DNA from: Cryptomeria japonica
Taxonomy: Eukaryota > Streptophyta > Pinopsida > Cupressales > Cupressaceae
Reading direction: 5' to 3'
Length of the DNA: 64,000 nt
Assembly: GCF_030272615.1 (NCBI RefSeq)
Contig: NC_081414.1
Location: 911,963,009 to 912,027,008, forward strand
Of this stretch, positions 22,328 through 35,281 are shown in pieces. Under the pieces are notes generated by a model. That model was not told the origin of the DNA. It ran no database searches and was given only the letters and a program-made list of their open reading frames with translations. A program made the position numbers and the translations under genes. Numbering within the stretch: position 1 is the first letter of the stretch; each line of letters opens with the position of its first letter.

Positions 22328-23969
22328 AGAACCCCTACTTTTTTCCAATCTCTAGGGCACATTAATCTACTAGAATAGCTAGGGCTTCAATAGGGCTAAA
22401 GAACTAAATACCAACTATAGTAGGGGGATGGGGGGAAAGAGTAGGTTGTCACCAACCATAATATCAAGCAAGTTGGTAACCCCTCAACAACTAGAGTTTC
22501 CTTACTCTATCATTTTCTAGCAAGTTGGTCCATAGAAGTTCATGGCATTAGCCATTAACCAATTCCAACATATTCAACAAAGAGAAAAGTGCTAGTTCTT
22601 CTGGGAACAATCCATCAAAACGAATCAACGTGAGCAATCTGCATCGATCAATTCATGCACATGATCAGGTATTACGTGTGCATCATATATATAGGACTCC
22701 AATACCATGAGATTTCCTTTTCTCATTCAAGCTGAGCTCCTAAGAGGGGCTATGCTCTAAGTGTCTCCTTTATTAGGGGTAGTCTCTAGCTCTTAGAAGT
22801 AGATGTTCTTTAGCTCCCTAATCCTAAGAGAGAGATTACTTAAAGCCTTGTATGAAGGCAGATGTTTTCTATTACTCTAAGAATAGATAGTCCAACACTA
22901 TCGTAGAAAGTATAGTGGGGTCATTCCCAACTGTAGTTTCATTTCAATAAGTAGATCGGACTAATCATCAGCAAAACACCCTACTATTTTAAGAGCAAGG
23001 TTTCAAAGGTTAAAATCTTCAAGATCAAAGGTGCTTTTCAAGCTCATTTTAGTCCCCTACTCCTTCATCTTCCTCCCCTCCAAAAAGGTTGAGGAGAAGT
23101 GAGTCAATGAATCAAGTGAATGAAATAACGTGAAACGAGCAGGTGGGACTAAGGGAATCATAAGGAACAAGGACCATTTCCTATGGAGAAATACATAGAA
23201 AACCCAACTGATTATGAGAGCTTCAATGAATTTGAATCCGTCCCAGAATGGATGGACCTAATTCTCATAATCAAGCAATAGATTTTGTCTCGCCCTGTAA
23301 ATAGTCGATTGGTTCAAGCAAGTAAGTGCACTACTATCTCCACCTAAGCCCATTCGGCAAGTAGGTCATTCTAGCGAATCAATAGGTATTTATAGCAAAT
23401 TGGTAGGGTGGGTAGGCAAGATTGATTTCTTAGGTTTTGAAGATGAGAAATCACAATTATAGGGAAAATATGAAAACCACCTGGGTAAAAAGGCTTAATT
23501 CAAACCTGTCTCTTCGAGTTGTTTTTAGAAGCAAGACTAGGTTGTGGGGGGTATAGTTGGCGCAGCGTCAAGCCCCCTACTCTTAGAAATCTTTTATTGC
23601 TCCTAAACCTAAACATAGTTGGTTGGCATTTAGTTAATTTGAAATAAACTTGCCACTAACCAAGAGATGAAACAAACCAAAACCTTTATATCGCTCCCAC
23701 CTTTATCACCCCCACCCACTTAATTAATTAGCATGTTAGAAAAAGGAACTACCACCCTATAGTTGATAGTAGGGGTGCCCCCTCACCAACTCTTAGTGCT
23801 TGCCAATTAGGACTGACACCCCAATGCTTGCTAATTGAAACAACAAAATTACTAACCACCGCTATCGGAACAAACTCCAACTAATTGAGCAATAAACTTA
23901 AGGGCAACAATATAACCCCCAACCCTACTGCCTCACACATATTCCCACCCAAGAACCCTATGATCCCCA
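22328..23969. other. Unassigned DNA between elements C and D
   Basis: About 1.6 kb with no protein-like frame. It contains scattered short words of the CCCTACT / AGTAGGGG type (for example near 22420, 22980 and 23578) that are also clustered on the other side of element D (31690-32610), so D probably inserted into this repeat-like DNA. The last five bases (23965-23969, CCCCA) are the target duplication of D. Confidence 0.5.
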
Positions 23970-25515
23970 TGTTGGCATTTGGCATTATAACAGACAAGGA
24001 GAGATTGTTGACATTTCAGTAAGGATATTGAGAAGGTTGTTGATGATTATGGATAAAACTGATTAAGGATGTTTTACTGTCTTAAAATTATTATTTTGTC
24101 ATTGATGTCAAGAAATTGATTTTCTAATTCAGTATGATGTTGCCATATCTTGAGAAGTATGATTTGATGAGTATAAAGAAGTCGGTAAAAGGCACAGAAA
24201 GAATATGATGAATAAGGGGAGGAATAAGTTATTCAATGGGCAACTATTACCGAGTTAGACAATGATGAGATCATGATGTTTAGATTGTTTTGATATCATA
24301 CATATGTTATTGATTGTAAGGATAATACTATACTATGTTACCGAGCAAAGAACCTAGTCGATAAACCCTAAGGAACCTAGTTGGTAAACCCTAAGGTTAT
24401 CGCTATCGGTTAATGAAGGCGGAATGTCTACCGAGTGAAGTTAGTATTTACTGAGTTGCAACCGAGTAATAATAGAATGCATTGAATGAATAAAAACATT
24501 ATTTAATGAAGGAAGCTGATGAGCTGGCTATGATTAAATGATTGGTATGATGTGAATGAAGTTTGTTAAAGAATCTATGGCAAAGGAAAATCGGCAGGAA
24601 GATCTACAGCTCAGATTGAACCGCAATACCCTAGCACAAGTTCCAAGAAATGTATGCGAGTTCCTAGGCGGGGTAAAACGTTTTCAGATCAAAGGATACA
24701 TTGAACCTGGTCAAGTTTGAAGATCGGATGGCTATGATTGATCATGGGAAATGTGATCAAGGAGATTAAGCGGTTAAGCTATTGTTTATAAATAAGGAAC
24801 TGTTGATAAACAATGTATGTGGGCAAGTGTATGCACAAGGATGCTACATAGTGATTACCGAGCACAGAAGCTTGAAGACCTGTTTTGAATAACAGAGTAT
24901 AGAGCCCAGTAGATGGACAAGATTAGTTCTATGTCTATATTATATTGAGCAAATAAGAATCTTCTTTAGCATTTTAGATGTGAAGTTGCAGATAGATTTT
25001 TATTACTGTTATTTTGTAAAGTGACAGAAAATCTCTTAACCGAGTGGACTTAACAGTCTTATTTGTAAAACCCTCTAGCAAGGTGACATTCTGATTGAAT
25101 GTTTGAAATCCTTTAACAAGGTCACTTCTAACAAGGTGAAGATCCTAACAGATCTGAGGGAAATCCCTTAACCGGGTCACATCTAGCAATGTGTTTGTAA
25201 TCTTTAATAGGATTTGCTTTTAACCGAGCATACTTTAGAAGAGTATATTTCTTAGTGGATCCGAAATCCCACAGTGGTTTTTCTCTATTTGGGTTTCCAC
25301 GTTAAATCTGGTGTTATGAGTGTTATGATGTTTATATGCTTTTGAGTTTGCATTGTTAGCAGTTTTGGTTATATTACTAATGTATAGGTTACCGAGGTTG
25401 AAATTGATGTTTTTATGGAAGATTAAGTTTGTATGATTCACCCCCCCCCCCCCCCCCCCCCCTCGCATCTTATTAGTTTGGCATCTGTACTTAACATTAA
25501 GTATCAAAACTATCA
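23970..25515 (+). repeat. Element D 5' LTR
   Basis: A 1546-bp LTR rich in repeats of the word ACCGAG. It contains a run of 22 C at 25441-25462. It differs from the 3' LTR by scattered substitutions and by about 22 extra bases near 24360-24385 (a short internal duplication of AACCTAGT...TAAACCCTAAGG). Confidence 0.92.
25441..25462. repeat. Poly-C run in element D 5' LTR
   Basis: Twenty-two consecutive C. The 3' LTR has CCCACC plus 17 C at the same place (31609-31625). This is a mononucleotide tract that changed length after insertion. It could also be a sequencing or assembly weak point. Confidence 0.9.
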
Positions 25516-25517
25516 AT

Positions 25518-25529
25518 TGGTATCAGAGC
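25518..25529 (+). promoter_or_regulatory. Element D primer binding site
   Basis: TGGTATCAGAGC starts two bases after the 5' LTR, a perfect initiator-Met primer site. Confidence 0.93.
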
Positions 25530-25580
25530 TTTGGACTCCAGAGGAAAAAGTTTAAAAGTACTTGAGGAAAAGATCCAAAG

Positions 25581-26692
25581 ATGTATAAGAGGGATGCACC
25601 GAAGCTAAACAAGTCAAGTTTCTCTACATGGCAGAAAAGGATGAAGCTGCACCTATTAGGAGTTGGAGAATATGTTGTATATTATCTGGAGAATTATTTC
25701 ATCACACCGAGCATCTATCCATTGACAATGGAAGAGATAAAGGCAAAGCAAGAACATATTCAAGCAATGATTGAAATAACATCTGCATTGACCGATTCAG
25801 AGTTTAATGATCTAGAAGGCTGCAATGATGCAACGGCAATGTGGGACAATCTCATATTTGTGTATGGAGGTGATGAACATGTTTAAAGAGCAAAAGTGGA
25901 TAGTCTAAGAGGACAACTTGAATCTATGAGGATGAATGAAGGTGAGAACATAACCCAGTATAGTACAAGACTAAAGGAGATTGTCAATCAAATCAAAGGA
26001 GCAGGTGGAACCATTGAAGAAAAGGATATAACAAGTAAATTGTTAAGAACCCTTCTACCAGCTTATGCAATCCGAGTCTCTGCAATCAATGAATTGAGAC
26101 TGTACCCAATATGCCAGTTTCTTTAGATGCTACTATTGGTAAGCTACATGCATTTGAGTTGAGTAATTTTGATAACAGTGGGTCATCGGTAAATAAAGTT
26201 GAATCTGCATTTAGTTCTTTTCATCTTGATGAATCTAATGATTACAATGAAAGAAAGTATAAGTACTCTGAAGGAGATCACAGTGGAGCAAGTGAAAGAT
26301 TTCGCAAGAACATGGAGGAATTACACAAACTGTATGAGGAAATCAAAAAGCAAGAAGAGTTTGAAGCACTATTAGCTAGAAGGTTACCGAGAGGCAAAGG
26401 TAAGTATAAAGGAAAACTACCTTTGAAATGTTTCAATTGTGATAAGATAGGACATATGGCTTCTAATTGTCCTGACAAAGATTCTACTGAAAAGAGAGAT
26501 TACCGAGATGACAGACAGAAAGATAATCATTACAGAAAACACCGAGACTTCAGAAGAAGAGATAGAAAGACATGCTTAATAGTCGATGAGAAATCCAATG
26601 ATGATAAATCAGATGAAACTGATACAGAGGAAGTAGTTTATGTGGCTATCAAAGATGGATCAGATGAAGAAAGGTATGAAGAAAAGCCCTAA
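25581..26692 (+). pseudogene. Element D gag relic
   Basis: ATG at 25581, about 50 bases after the primer site, begins a copia gag (LNKSSFSTWQKRMKLHLLG, then a UBN2-like capsid). A TAA at 25884 interrupts it, and the same frame resumes to 26126. A frame change near 26110 leads to the nucleocapsid part, with an intact CCHC knuckle (CFNCDKIGHMASNC, near 26430-26470) and a basic/acidic tail. It packages element RNA in intact relatives. Two lesions disable this copy. Confidence 0.9.
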
Positions 26693-26699
26693 TATCTCA

Positions 26700-29600
26700 C
26701 ATAAATACTAATGATTCTTGGATCATAGACAGTGGATGTTCACATCACATGACAGGTGATAAACACAAGTTTGTTATGTTAGAAGACTATGATAGAGGCT
26801 ATGTAAGATTTGGTAATGATGCACCATGTCCGGAAAAAGGTAAAGGATCCATTACACTTCTTGACAATGCAAGATGCAATGATGTTTATTGGGTTGAAGG
26901 TTTGAAATATAATTTGTTGAGTGTAGCACAGCTAAACAATACAGGATACCGAAGAGAATTTGAGAAAGGAATTGTCAAAGTTCATGACAAGCATGGAAAA
27001 TTAGCTGCTATCGGGACACAAACTAAAGGTAACACATTTCACCTTGACTCGACTCGGAATAAATGTCTGTAAAGATAGATGATACCCGGTTATGGCATAA
27101 AAGGTTTTGTCATGTAAATTTTGATAATCTAATCAAAATAAGCAAGAAGCATTGAGTAAGAGGTCTACCGAGTTTGGAAAAACTTGAGAATGCTATGTGT
27201 CGAGGATGCCAGATGGGTAAAATGACAAGATCAAGCTTTACAAGTAAGTCTTATGCTTCCAAGGGAATTTTAGATCTTGTGCACACTGATCTTTGTGGTC
27301 CTATGAAAGTTCAAAGTTATTATGGTGATAAATATTTCATATTATTTGTGGATGATTATTGAAGGATGATGTCAATAATGTTTTTAAAAGAAAAATCAGA
27401 AGCTTTTCAAATGTTTAAATGGTACAAGGCAAGAGTTGAAAATGAAACAGGAAGACAACTGAAATGTCTTAGATCAGATAGAGGAGGAGAGTTCACATCT
27501 GATGAGTTCAACTTATTCTGCAATGATCATGGTATAAAAAGACAAGTCTCTGCACCAAGAACTCCACAACAAAATGGAGTTGCTGAAAGAAGAAACAGAT
27601 CTATTGTGGATTGTGCAGAACCCTGATGATTGAAAAGAAAGTGCCACAAACATTTTGGAGAGAAGCAATAAGCACAGTAGTTTACACCCTGAACCGAGTA
27701 CAACTGAAGAAAGGAACTTTGAAGACACCATATGAAATCTGGTATGACAAGAAACCTAATGTAAGTTATTTTAAAATCTTTGGAAGTAGATGCTATGTAC
27801 ACAAAGATGATAGAAATGGCAAGTTTGATCAGAAAAGTGAAGAAGGAACATTTCTTGGTTATTCTTCTAGAAGTAAAGCATTTAAATGTCTGATCAAATC
27901 ATCTAACAAAATAGTAGAAAGTCCAAATGCAAAAATTGATGAATTTACATAAAGAAATGATGAAGGAAATTCCAAGGAACCAGAAGATTATGATGAATTT
28001 GTCTATGTTCAACCAACAAGTCCTACCGAGAAAACTGCAGAAGGAAATGAAGAGAATATCCAATTACAGAGTGATGAAGAAGATCATACAGAACCTACCA
28101 AGCCTGTATTAGCGAAGTATGTCAAAAGAAATCATGCATCAAATCAAATTATGGGAGATAAGGATGATCCAGTGATGACAAGGAACAAACTGAGACAGAA
28201 CACATGTCTGATATCTGAATTTGAACTGAGAATAGTGAAAGAGGCATTTAACAGTGAAGATTGGATAAATGCTATGACAGAAGAGATTGATCAAATCAAG
28301 AAGAATGACACATGGACTCTGATCCCAAGACCGAAGGACAAAAATGTAATCAGTACAAAGTGGATTTTCATAAACAAGCTGAATGAAAAAGGTGAGGTCA
28401 TTCGAAATAAAGCAAGACTAGTTTGCAAAGGTTATGCTCAAGAAGAAGGAATTGATTATGGTAAAACTTTTGCACCTGTGGCTAGACTTGAAGGAGTAAG
28501 AACATTGTTGGCATATGTTGCTTTCAAATATTTCAAGGTATATCAAATGGATGTCAAATCTGCATTTCTGAATGGTATATTAGAAGAAGAAGTTTTTATT
28601 GAACAACCTGAAGGATTTGTTGAAGACAAGAATAAAGATCAGGTATGTAAATTGAAGAAAGCTTTATATGGTCTGAAACAAGCATCTAGAGCATGGTATG
28701 AAAGATTGCACTCTTATTTAATCAAGATTAGTTTTATAAGGACAAGTGAAAACAGCAATATGTACATGAAGAATGATGAAAATGGAATACTGATCTCAGC
28801 CATATTTGTTGGTGATATTATATTTTGTGGAAATGACTCTCTATGCAAGAACTTTGGAAATGAAATGTGCAAAGAATTTGAGATGTCATTAATCGGTGAG
28901 ATAAAGTATGCAAATGAAAAATGAGATTTTCATTACTCAAACCAAGTACATAAAGGAAATCTTGAAGAAATTTGGAATGGAGGATTCAAAACCAGTAAGT
29001 ACTCCTATGACTACCAACTGCAAATTATCAAAGAATGATGAATCTGCATCTATTGATGAGACACTTTACCGATCCATGATTGGAAAGTTGCAATATGTTG
29101 TTCATAGCAGGCCAAATACAACACATGCAGTAGGTATAGTTGCAAGGTTCTTTGCAGATCCTAAGGAAACACACATGACAACAATCAAGAGAATTTTTAG
29201 ATACTTGAAAGGCATTGAGGATTATGGCTTAATATATCAGAAAGGAAATGGCTTTGATTTAAAAGTTTATACTGATGCTGATTGGACAGGCAACATTGAT
29301 GACAGGAAAAGCACAAGTGGAGGAGCTCTCTTTTTAGGAGAAAGACTAGTGAGTTGGCTTAGCAAGAAACAAGGATGTGTTTCACAGTCAACAACAGAAG
29401 CTGAATACGTTGCTACAGCATTGAATTGTACCAACATAGCATGGATCAAACAACTGTTGGAATGTATAAATGAGAAAGTTACCGAGCCAGTAACTATATT
29501 CTGTGACAATACTAGTGCCATTAACATTTCAAAGAATCCTGTTATCCACTCTAAGACAAAGCACATCTCTATCAAATATCATTATCTTAGAGAAGAAACT

Positions 29601-29738
29601 CAAGAGAAGAAAGTGGTCTTGGAGTATGTTAGCACAAAGGAACAAATAGCAGATATCTTCACTAAGCCACTGCTAAGGGACACTTTTGAGTATCTCAGAA
29701 GTAAGTTAGGGGTCCTACCCCTATCTTCTACTCACTGA
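26700..29738 (+). pseudogene. Element D protease, integrase, reverse transcriptase and RNase H relic
   Basis: Protease site DSGCSHHMT is near 26728. The integrase zinc part (HKRFCHVNFDNL ... CRGCQMGKM) is at 27095-27220. The core has DLVHTDLCGP (27270), RSDRGGEF (27473) and [12 protein letters not shown] (27560). Reverse transcriptase runs from 28151 to 28924 with YQMDVKSAFLNG. The catalytic motif reads FVGD instead of YVDD (near 28806), so polymerase activity is lost. RNase H is at 28908-29738 (TDADWTGN, STTEAEYVA, FCDNTSAI, SKTKHI). Frame changes occur near 27170, 27610, 27940, 28150 and 28910. Order and motifs are those of Ty1/copia. Confidence 0.9.
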
Positions 29739-30151
29739 CCGAGTTCGGTGAAAGCATCAATTCGATGACTCTACAGAATATCTTTTAGGAGTTGATGTTG
29801 ATTTACACACTTTAGGATGTTTTCTAAAGGTGTGCAGGAAACAATACAGGGAACAGGAATTGAAGACAAAATGCTCTGACCAAGACCTCTGACCGAGACT
29901 AAATTGACACATAACAACAAGAATTCACTTCTCAGCGGAAGAAATTATGTTTTAGTTCTTTACTTTTTGGCATTGTTGTCAAAGGGGGAGAAGACTGAAG
30001 AAAAGCAAGACAGAAGAAGAGGAGAAGACTAATGTGTGGGGGAGAATTCTGATGACAGGGGGAGAGCATTTCAGCATTTCAAAATCTCACAACAATCCGA
30101 ATCAATTAGGTCAAATCAATTGGTTTTGCCATCAATGCCAAAGGGGGAGAT
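29739..30151 (+). other. Element D 3' untranslated region and polypurine tract
   Basis: About 400 bases after RNase H with no further domain. It includes repeated AAAGGGGGAGA words (29980 and 30140). The second directly precedes the 3' LTR and serves as the polypurine tract. Confidence 0.75.
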
Positions 30152-31681
30152 TGTTGGCATTTGGCATTATAATAGACAACGAGAGATTGTTGGCATTTCA
30201 ATAAGGATATTGAGAAGGTTGTTGATGATTATGGATAAAACTAATTCAGGATGTTTTACTGTCTTAATATTATTATTTTATCATTGATGTCAAGAAATTG
30301 ATTTTCTAATTCAGTATGATGTTGCCATATCTTGAGAAGTATGATTTGATGAGTATAAAGAAATCGGTAAAAGACACAGAAAGAATATGATGAATAAGGG
30401 GAGGAATAAGTTATTCAATGGGCAACTATTACCGAGTTAGACAATGATGAGATCATGATGTTTAGATTATTTTGATATCATACATATGTTATTGATTGTA
30501 AGGATAATACTATACTATGTTACCGAGCAAAGAACCTAGTCGGTAAACCTTAAGGTTATCGCTATCGGTTAATGAAGGCAGAATGTTTACTGAGTGAAGT
30601 TTAGTATTTACCGAGTTGCAACCGAGTAATAACAAAATGCATTGAATGAATAAAAGCATTGTTTAATGAAGGAAGTTGATGAGATGGCTATGATTAAATG
30701 ATTGGTATGTCGTGAATGAAGTTTGTTAAAGAATCTATGGCAAAGGAAAATCGGCAGGAAGATTTACAACTCAGATTGAACCGCAATACCCTAGCACAAG
30801 TTCCAAGAAATGTATGCAAGTTCCTAGGCAAGGTAAAATGTTTTCAGATCAAAGGATACATTGAACCTGGTCAAGTTTGAAGATCTGATGGCTATGATTG
30901 ATCATGGGAAATGTGATCAAGGAGATTAAGCGGTTAAGCTATTGTTTATAAATAAGGAACTGTTGATAAACAATGTATGCGGGCAAGTGTATGCACAGGG
31001 ATGCTACATAGTGATTACCGAGCACATAAGCTTGAAGATCTGTTTTGAATAACAGAGTATAGAGCCCAGCAGATGGACAAGATTAGTTCTATGTCTATAT
31101 TGTATTGAGCAAATAAGAATCCGCTTTAGCATTTTAGATGTGAAGTTGCAGATAGATTTTTATTATTGTTATTTTGTAAAGTGACAGAAAATCTCTTAAC
31201 CGAGTGGACTTAACAGTCTTATTTGTAAAACCCTCTAGCAAGGTGACATTCTAATTGAGTGTTTGAAATCCTTTAACAAGGTCACTTCAAACAAGGTGAA
31301 GATCCTAACAGATTTGAGGGAAATCCCTTAACCGGGTCACATCTAGCAATGTGTTTGTAATCTTTAACAGGATTTGCTTTTAACCGAGCATACTCTAGAA
31401 GAGTATATTTCTTAGTGGGTCCGAAATCCCATAGTGGTTTTTCCCTATTTGGGTTTCCACGTTAAATCCGGTGTTATGAGTGTTATGATGTTTATATGCT
31501 TTTGAGTTTGCATGTTTAGCAGTTTTGGTTATATTACTGATGTATAGGTTACCGAGGTTGAATCTGATGTTTTTATGGAAGATTAAGTTTGTATGATTCA
31601 TCCGCCCACCCCCCCCCCCCCCCCCTCCTCTCATCTTATTAGTTTGGCATTTGTACTTAACATTAAGTATCAGAACTATCA
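30152..31681 (+). repeat. Element D 3' LTR
   Basis: A 1530-bp copy of 23970-25515, preceded by the purine tract and followed by the CCCCA target duplication at 31682-31686. Confidence 0.92.
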
Positions 31682-31686
31682 CCCCA

Positions 31687-32955
31687 CCCGGAATTAAAGT
31701 AATCCCTGTATTATAGGGGGACCCCATAGAATAATAGGGGCACTCAATAGTTGTTGTTAATCAATATGTGAGTTCTATAGAATTGTAGAGAATCAATCCC
31801 ATAGAATTGTAGGGTAATTATAGTTGTGAATTGGAGAAACCTGCAATTATAGTTGCTAGAATCACCCATAAAATTTTAGGGGAATAACCTGCCCTATGGG
31901 TGGCCTTGGTTCATAACTATACATGTGCCCTATTATCCTATGGATAAACCTGCACTTGACCCATAGAATAGTAGGGGGCGACGAATAAGCTAGAATCGAG
32001 CTCCTCCCTACTATTTTAAGGGCTCTGTGGAGGTTATAGAATCGAGCAATCCCTTTTGTCCTCCTAAGTTCCCACCCCCCTTTAGAATAGTAGGGGAATT
32101 CCCCTCGCCCCCCACCCCCCTCCTAGTTTTTTTGGGGAATCATATTTCCTATGCAGAGCTTGGCTACTGCTCTCTAGCCAGGACTGACTAGCTTTTCTCA
32201 GATGGTCATTATCCACTTCTGGCTTTGCTTGTTCCCTTGCCACCCATTTTTTCTTTGTTTCCTTTATCCCTATATCTATGTATGGGTATGGACCAACTGC
32301 TTCATCAATTTTTTCTTTGTGCTAGCCCGTGTTGATGGACTGGAGCTACTAGTGCTAGGTCTACTGGATCATCGACTAGATCAACAACTAGGTCATTCAC
32401 TAGATTGGGATTAGAATGAACAGTCTGATACTATTTCAGAGAAGACGTGACTATGTAGCTAAGAATGTTTGATGTCTTATTTTTTAACTATGTCTATTCT
32501 ACTATCTATAGGCACCTAATGGTTAATAGTCGGAAAGATAGCTTAGACCTGACACTACCTATAGATAGTAGGGCAGTGAGCACTCTACAATTCTATGGGG
32601 GAGTACCTATAATGGTTTCCTTTATCCTATGTCCTCACCTTCTAAACCATCCTTTTGCTCAAGGTTAATCAGCATAATGTATAAGCTTCCTCAAGTTCTT
32701 CTCTACTATATACTTCTTCGAAAGGATATTCATCATAAGCAAATGGGTTATCAAAGGCATGAAAGTCTTGTAAAAAGTAATCTAACATTTTTGGAAAGAA
32801 ATGCTAACTATTGCAATGAAATGATCTAATGTAAACACACAAAAATGCATAAAACAAGATTTTTTGTATTTTTCTTTTAAATAAAATTATGAAATGAATG
32901 TTTCTAAATCTGAAAATTAGCTCTAAAACTCAAAATAAAAATATGCAAGTGTAAG
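31687..32955. other. Unassigned DNA with clustered AGTAGGGG-type motifs
   Basis: No protein-like frame. Between about 31710 and 32610 variants of CCCATAGAATAGTAGGGG recur on both strands (for example near 31725, 31800, 31863, 31950, 32005, 32085 and 32565). The rest, to 32955, is AT-rich and unremarkable. It appears to be the continuation of the DNA left of element D. Confidence 0.5.
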
Positions 32956-34457
32956 AAGAGTGGGGTTCACCACAATGTGATGGATGAAAATGGAATCGAG
33001 TAGTGTTAGGACCTAACTCCACTTTCATTGATACATTGGAATACGAAAGCACCTAAAGGAGTGATTCTCTTTGACTAACTCTTGTGAAAGAGAGTCAACG
33101 AATACTTTTAGGGTTTCTATTCCTTTGTTTCTATGAAAGGGAATGTGCAAAATGTGTGAGGATGTGAAACTATGTAAAGAAGATGAATACAAGTGACTAA
33201 AACAACAAAACAACAGACTAATAATCAACAAAACTAAGACAACAAGTATAGATCTGAGAGTAGAATTCTGATGTGCACTTGTGATTAGAAATTGACCCTA
33301 TTGCCCTGGTCTCATAAATAGTGAAGAGCTACCAACTGGAAATCTGAATTTTGAGTCTGTTTGAGCTGCAACAGTGAAATCTAAGCCCAAGCCAAGAGGA
33401 CCAGGGCGTCGAGCGCCTTGGTCTAGGAATAGGGCATTTTTGGGTGCCCTGGTTTCTGAAAATCAGCTCCAAACTGTGGCAGGGGCTCTGTACTAGCTTT
33501 TGGAGGCTTCCCAAAGTCTCTCGGCTCCATCAGACTCGTGTAGTTGCACACAAGAGGAAAGAAAGGGGGTTGTGGATAGGGGTTTGTCTTAGGTCAAGCT
33601 CCGGATTTGGAATTAACCCTAATTGAAATAGAAATTAAACTTTAAATGAAATGGAAAAACTTGCCTTTTGAGGGCAAGGCTTAAATGCTTGAATGTAAAT
33701 TATTATACCTTCAATAGGTGATGCAATGCTCCTAGGATAAGTCCTCCATGTGTTGATGCAATAATATGATAAATCACATAAAATCCATCATGAAATCATA
33801 ACTGAAGCATAAATGGAAGATGCATTGATGTAGTTTGTTGCTCCTTGAATCAAATCTGCTCTTGAAGAAGACAAATTTCTCTTGAATTGGTGATAATTTT
33901 AGCATATGATAAGATTATGAAAATGAGTTGAGAAGGATGCCTTATATAGGGATTTTCATAATAAAAATCACCTTTATGCCAACTTAGAATTGATATATTT
34001 TCACATGAAGTGGGATTTGGATAGAGTAAGACCGCCTTAATGATCTCCCAAAATTCAGAGAAAAAAGTTTGGGACTAGGTAGTATACTACCTAGTACTAC
34101 CTAGTCTTATCAACTTTTTTCTGATTTTCTAGGGATGCGAGATAATGTGATTCTAATGCTAAATCTAGCTCCGTGGATCAATCCAAGATGTGTAGATATG
34201 CGAAATATGCTTTGAGAGTTGAAATTAGGGTAAGATTAAGAGTAAATCAGGATTAAAATAATTAAGGGCACACATAGAATTAAGGGCTAAAATAAGAGTG
34301 TGATGATGTAATAAAGTGGAATAAGACCCATAATATTAATTTTAAAAATAATTTAAATCAATCATATAATGCATAGAGGAAAGGGAAAGGACTAAAATAG
34401 GTGCTAGGAGAGTGAAATTTGACACACTAGTAAAGGTGTACAATTTACGACACTACA
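32956..34457 (-). mobile_element. Truncated gypsy-like element: 5' LTR plus primer site, related in layout to G
   Basis: On the minus strand the LTR starts TGTAGTGTCG at 34457 and ends CCATCACA at 32976. Three bases later comes TGGTGAACCCCACTCT (32972 downward), which mirrors element G (TGTAGTGTCC start, ACA end, three bases, TGGCGAATC). The interior beyond about 32900 is not recognisable, and no second LTR or target duplication was found, so this is a fragment. The LTR is about 1.48 kb and not otherwise alignable to G by eye. Confidence 0.5.
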
Positions 34458-35276
34458 CATTTAAACAATCTTTTTGATAAATTTCCCTAAAGATTGATCT
34501 TTTAAATGCTATAGATAATGTGTGTGTATCAACTCTTCACATGTGTTTATTCACCCCTATGAATAGTGTATACCTATTATTCAATGCCACAACATTGACG
34601 AGCTGTTTATTTTTCTCTAATCTAGAATTAGTGGCTCTAAGATAATGAGATGTAATAATTTTGGCTAAATAATCACTCTTTTCATTTTGGCTATACTTGG
34701 GCATCTAGCAATAATTTGAATGGGACAATACAAAGAAAATTTGGGAACATCATCAACCTTAAAACTTAATAACTTAATCTATGAATTTCACGCTAGTTTG
34801 GATGTTTTTCTATCATTCATTGAAGAATTATGATATCAAATGAAATAATGTATCTACTAACAAATGTTATCATTTTGTCATTTTTCCAGAATCTATTATA
34901 ATAGGTGATACATGGGTATGTGAAAGGGTTCTATTATAGGATACTTTAAGGCACTTCTTTGTAGGATTAATTATTTCAAACATATCTGAGCTAACTAAAG
35001 TATAAGTTTTTTTAAGTCTTGTCATCTTTAAATTCAATGTCACTAATGGAGGTCATGGCTAGCATTAGGGTGATGAACAACGTGTTCATACTTCCCACTA
35101 GTGAAGCCCTCGTAATTAACAATACTAAGAAATGAACTATTGGCTGACAATTAGCACTAGAGCCTCTACTTTGAGCTTGTTTCGCCACAAACCCATGTGA
35201 GCCATGAAATTTTGGTTTTAATGCTTTGCTCCTACAAGAGTGCCAATAATGCACCATTCTATTGCAAATATTCTTC
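34458..35276. other. AT-rich DNA without recognised features
   Basis: No gene, repeat boundary or conserved protein fragment is visible. A short minus-strand frame at 35012-35257 has no recognisable motif. Confidence 0.5.
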
Positions 35277-35281
35277 TAGAC

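Larger units (their letters stand above)
23970..31681 (+). mobile_element. Element D: Ty1/copia retrotransposon with 1.5 kb LTRs (SIRE/Maximus-like)
   Basis: LTRs at 23970-25515 and 30152-31681 begin TGTTGGCATTTGGCATTATAA and end AACTATCA. CCCCA flanks both sides (23965-23969 and 31682-31686), a perfect target duplication. The primer site TGGTATCAGAGC is at 25518, and the purine tract AAAGGGGGAGAT directly precedes the 3' LTR. Gag, protease, integrase, reverse transcriptase and RNase H follow in copia order on the plus strand. The long LTRs and the purine tract wording resemble the SIRE/Maximus lineage. No envelope-like frame is seen after RNase H. Frameshifts and stops disable it. Confidence 0.92.

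Noticed and set aside
16318-25529. Several TGGTATCAGAGC words as possible tRNA gene ends
   Set aside because: They sit exactly at LTR boundaries and are primer binding sites; no cloverleaf can be formed around them.
33004-34457. LTR starting at TGTTAGGACC with flank AGTAG
   Set aside because: No matching flank on the right; extending the LTR to 32976 gives a primer-site layout identical to element G, so that boundary was preferred.
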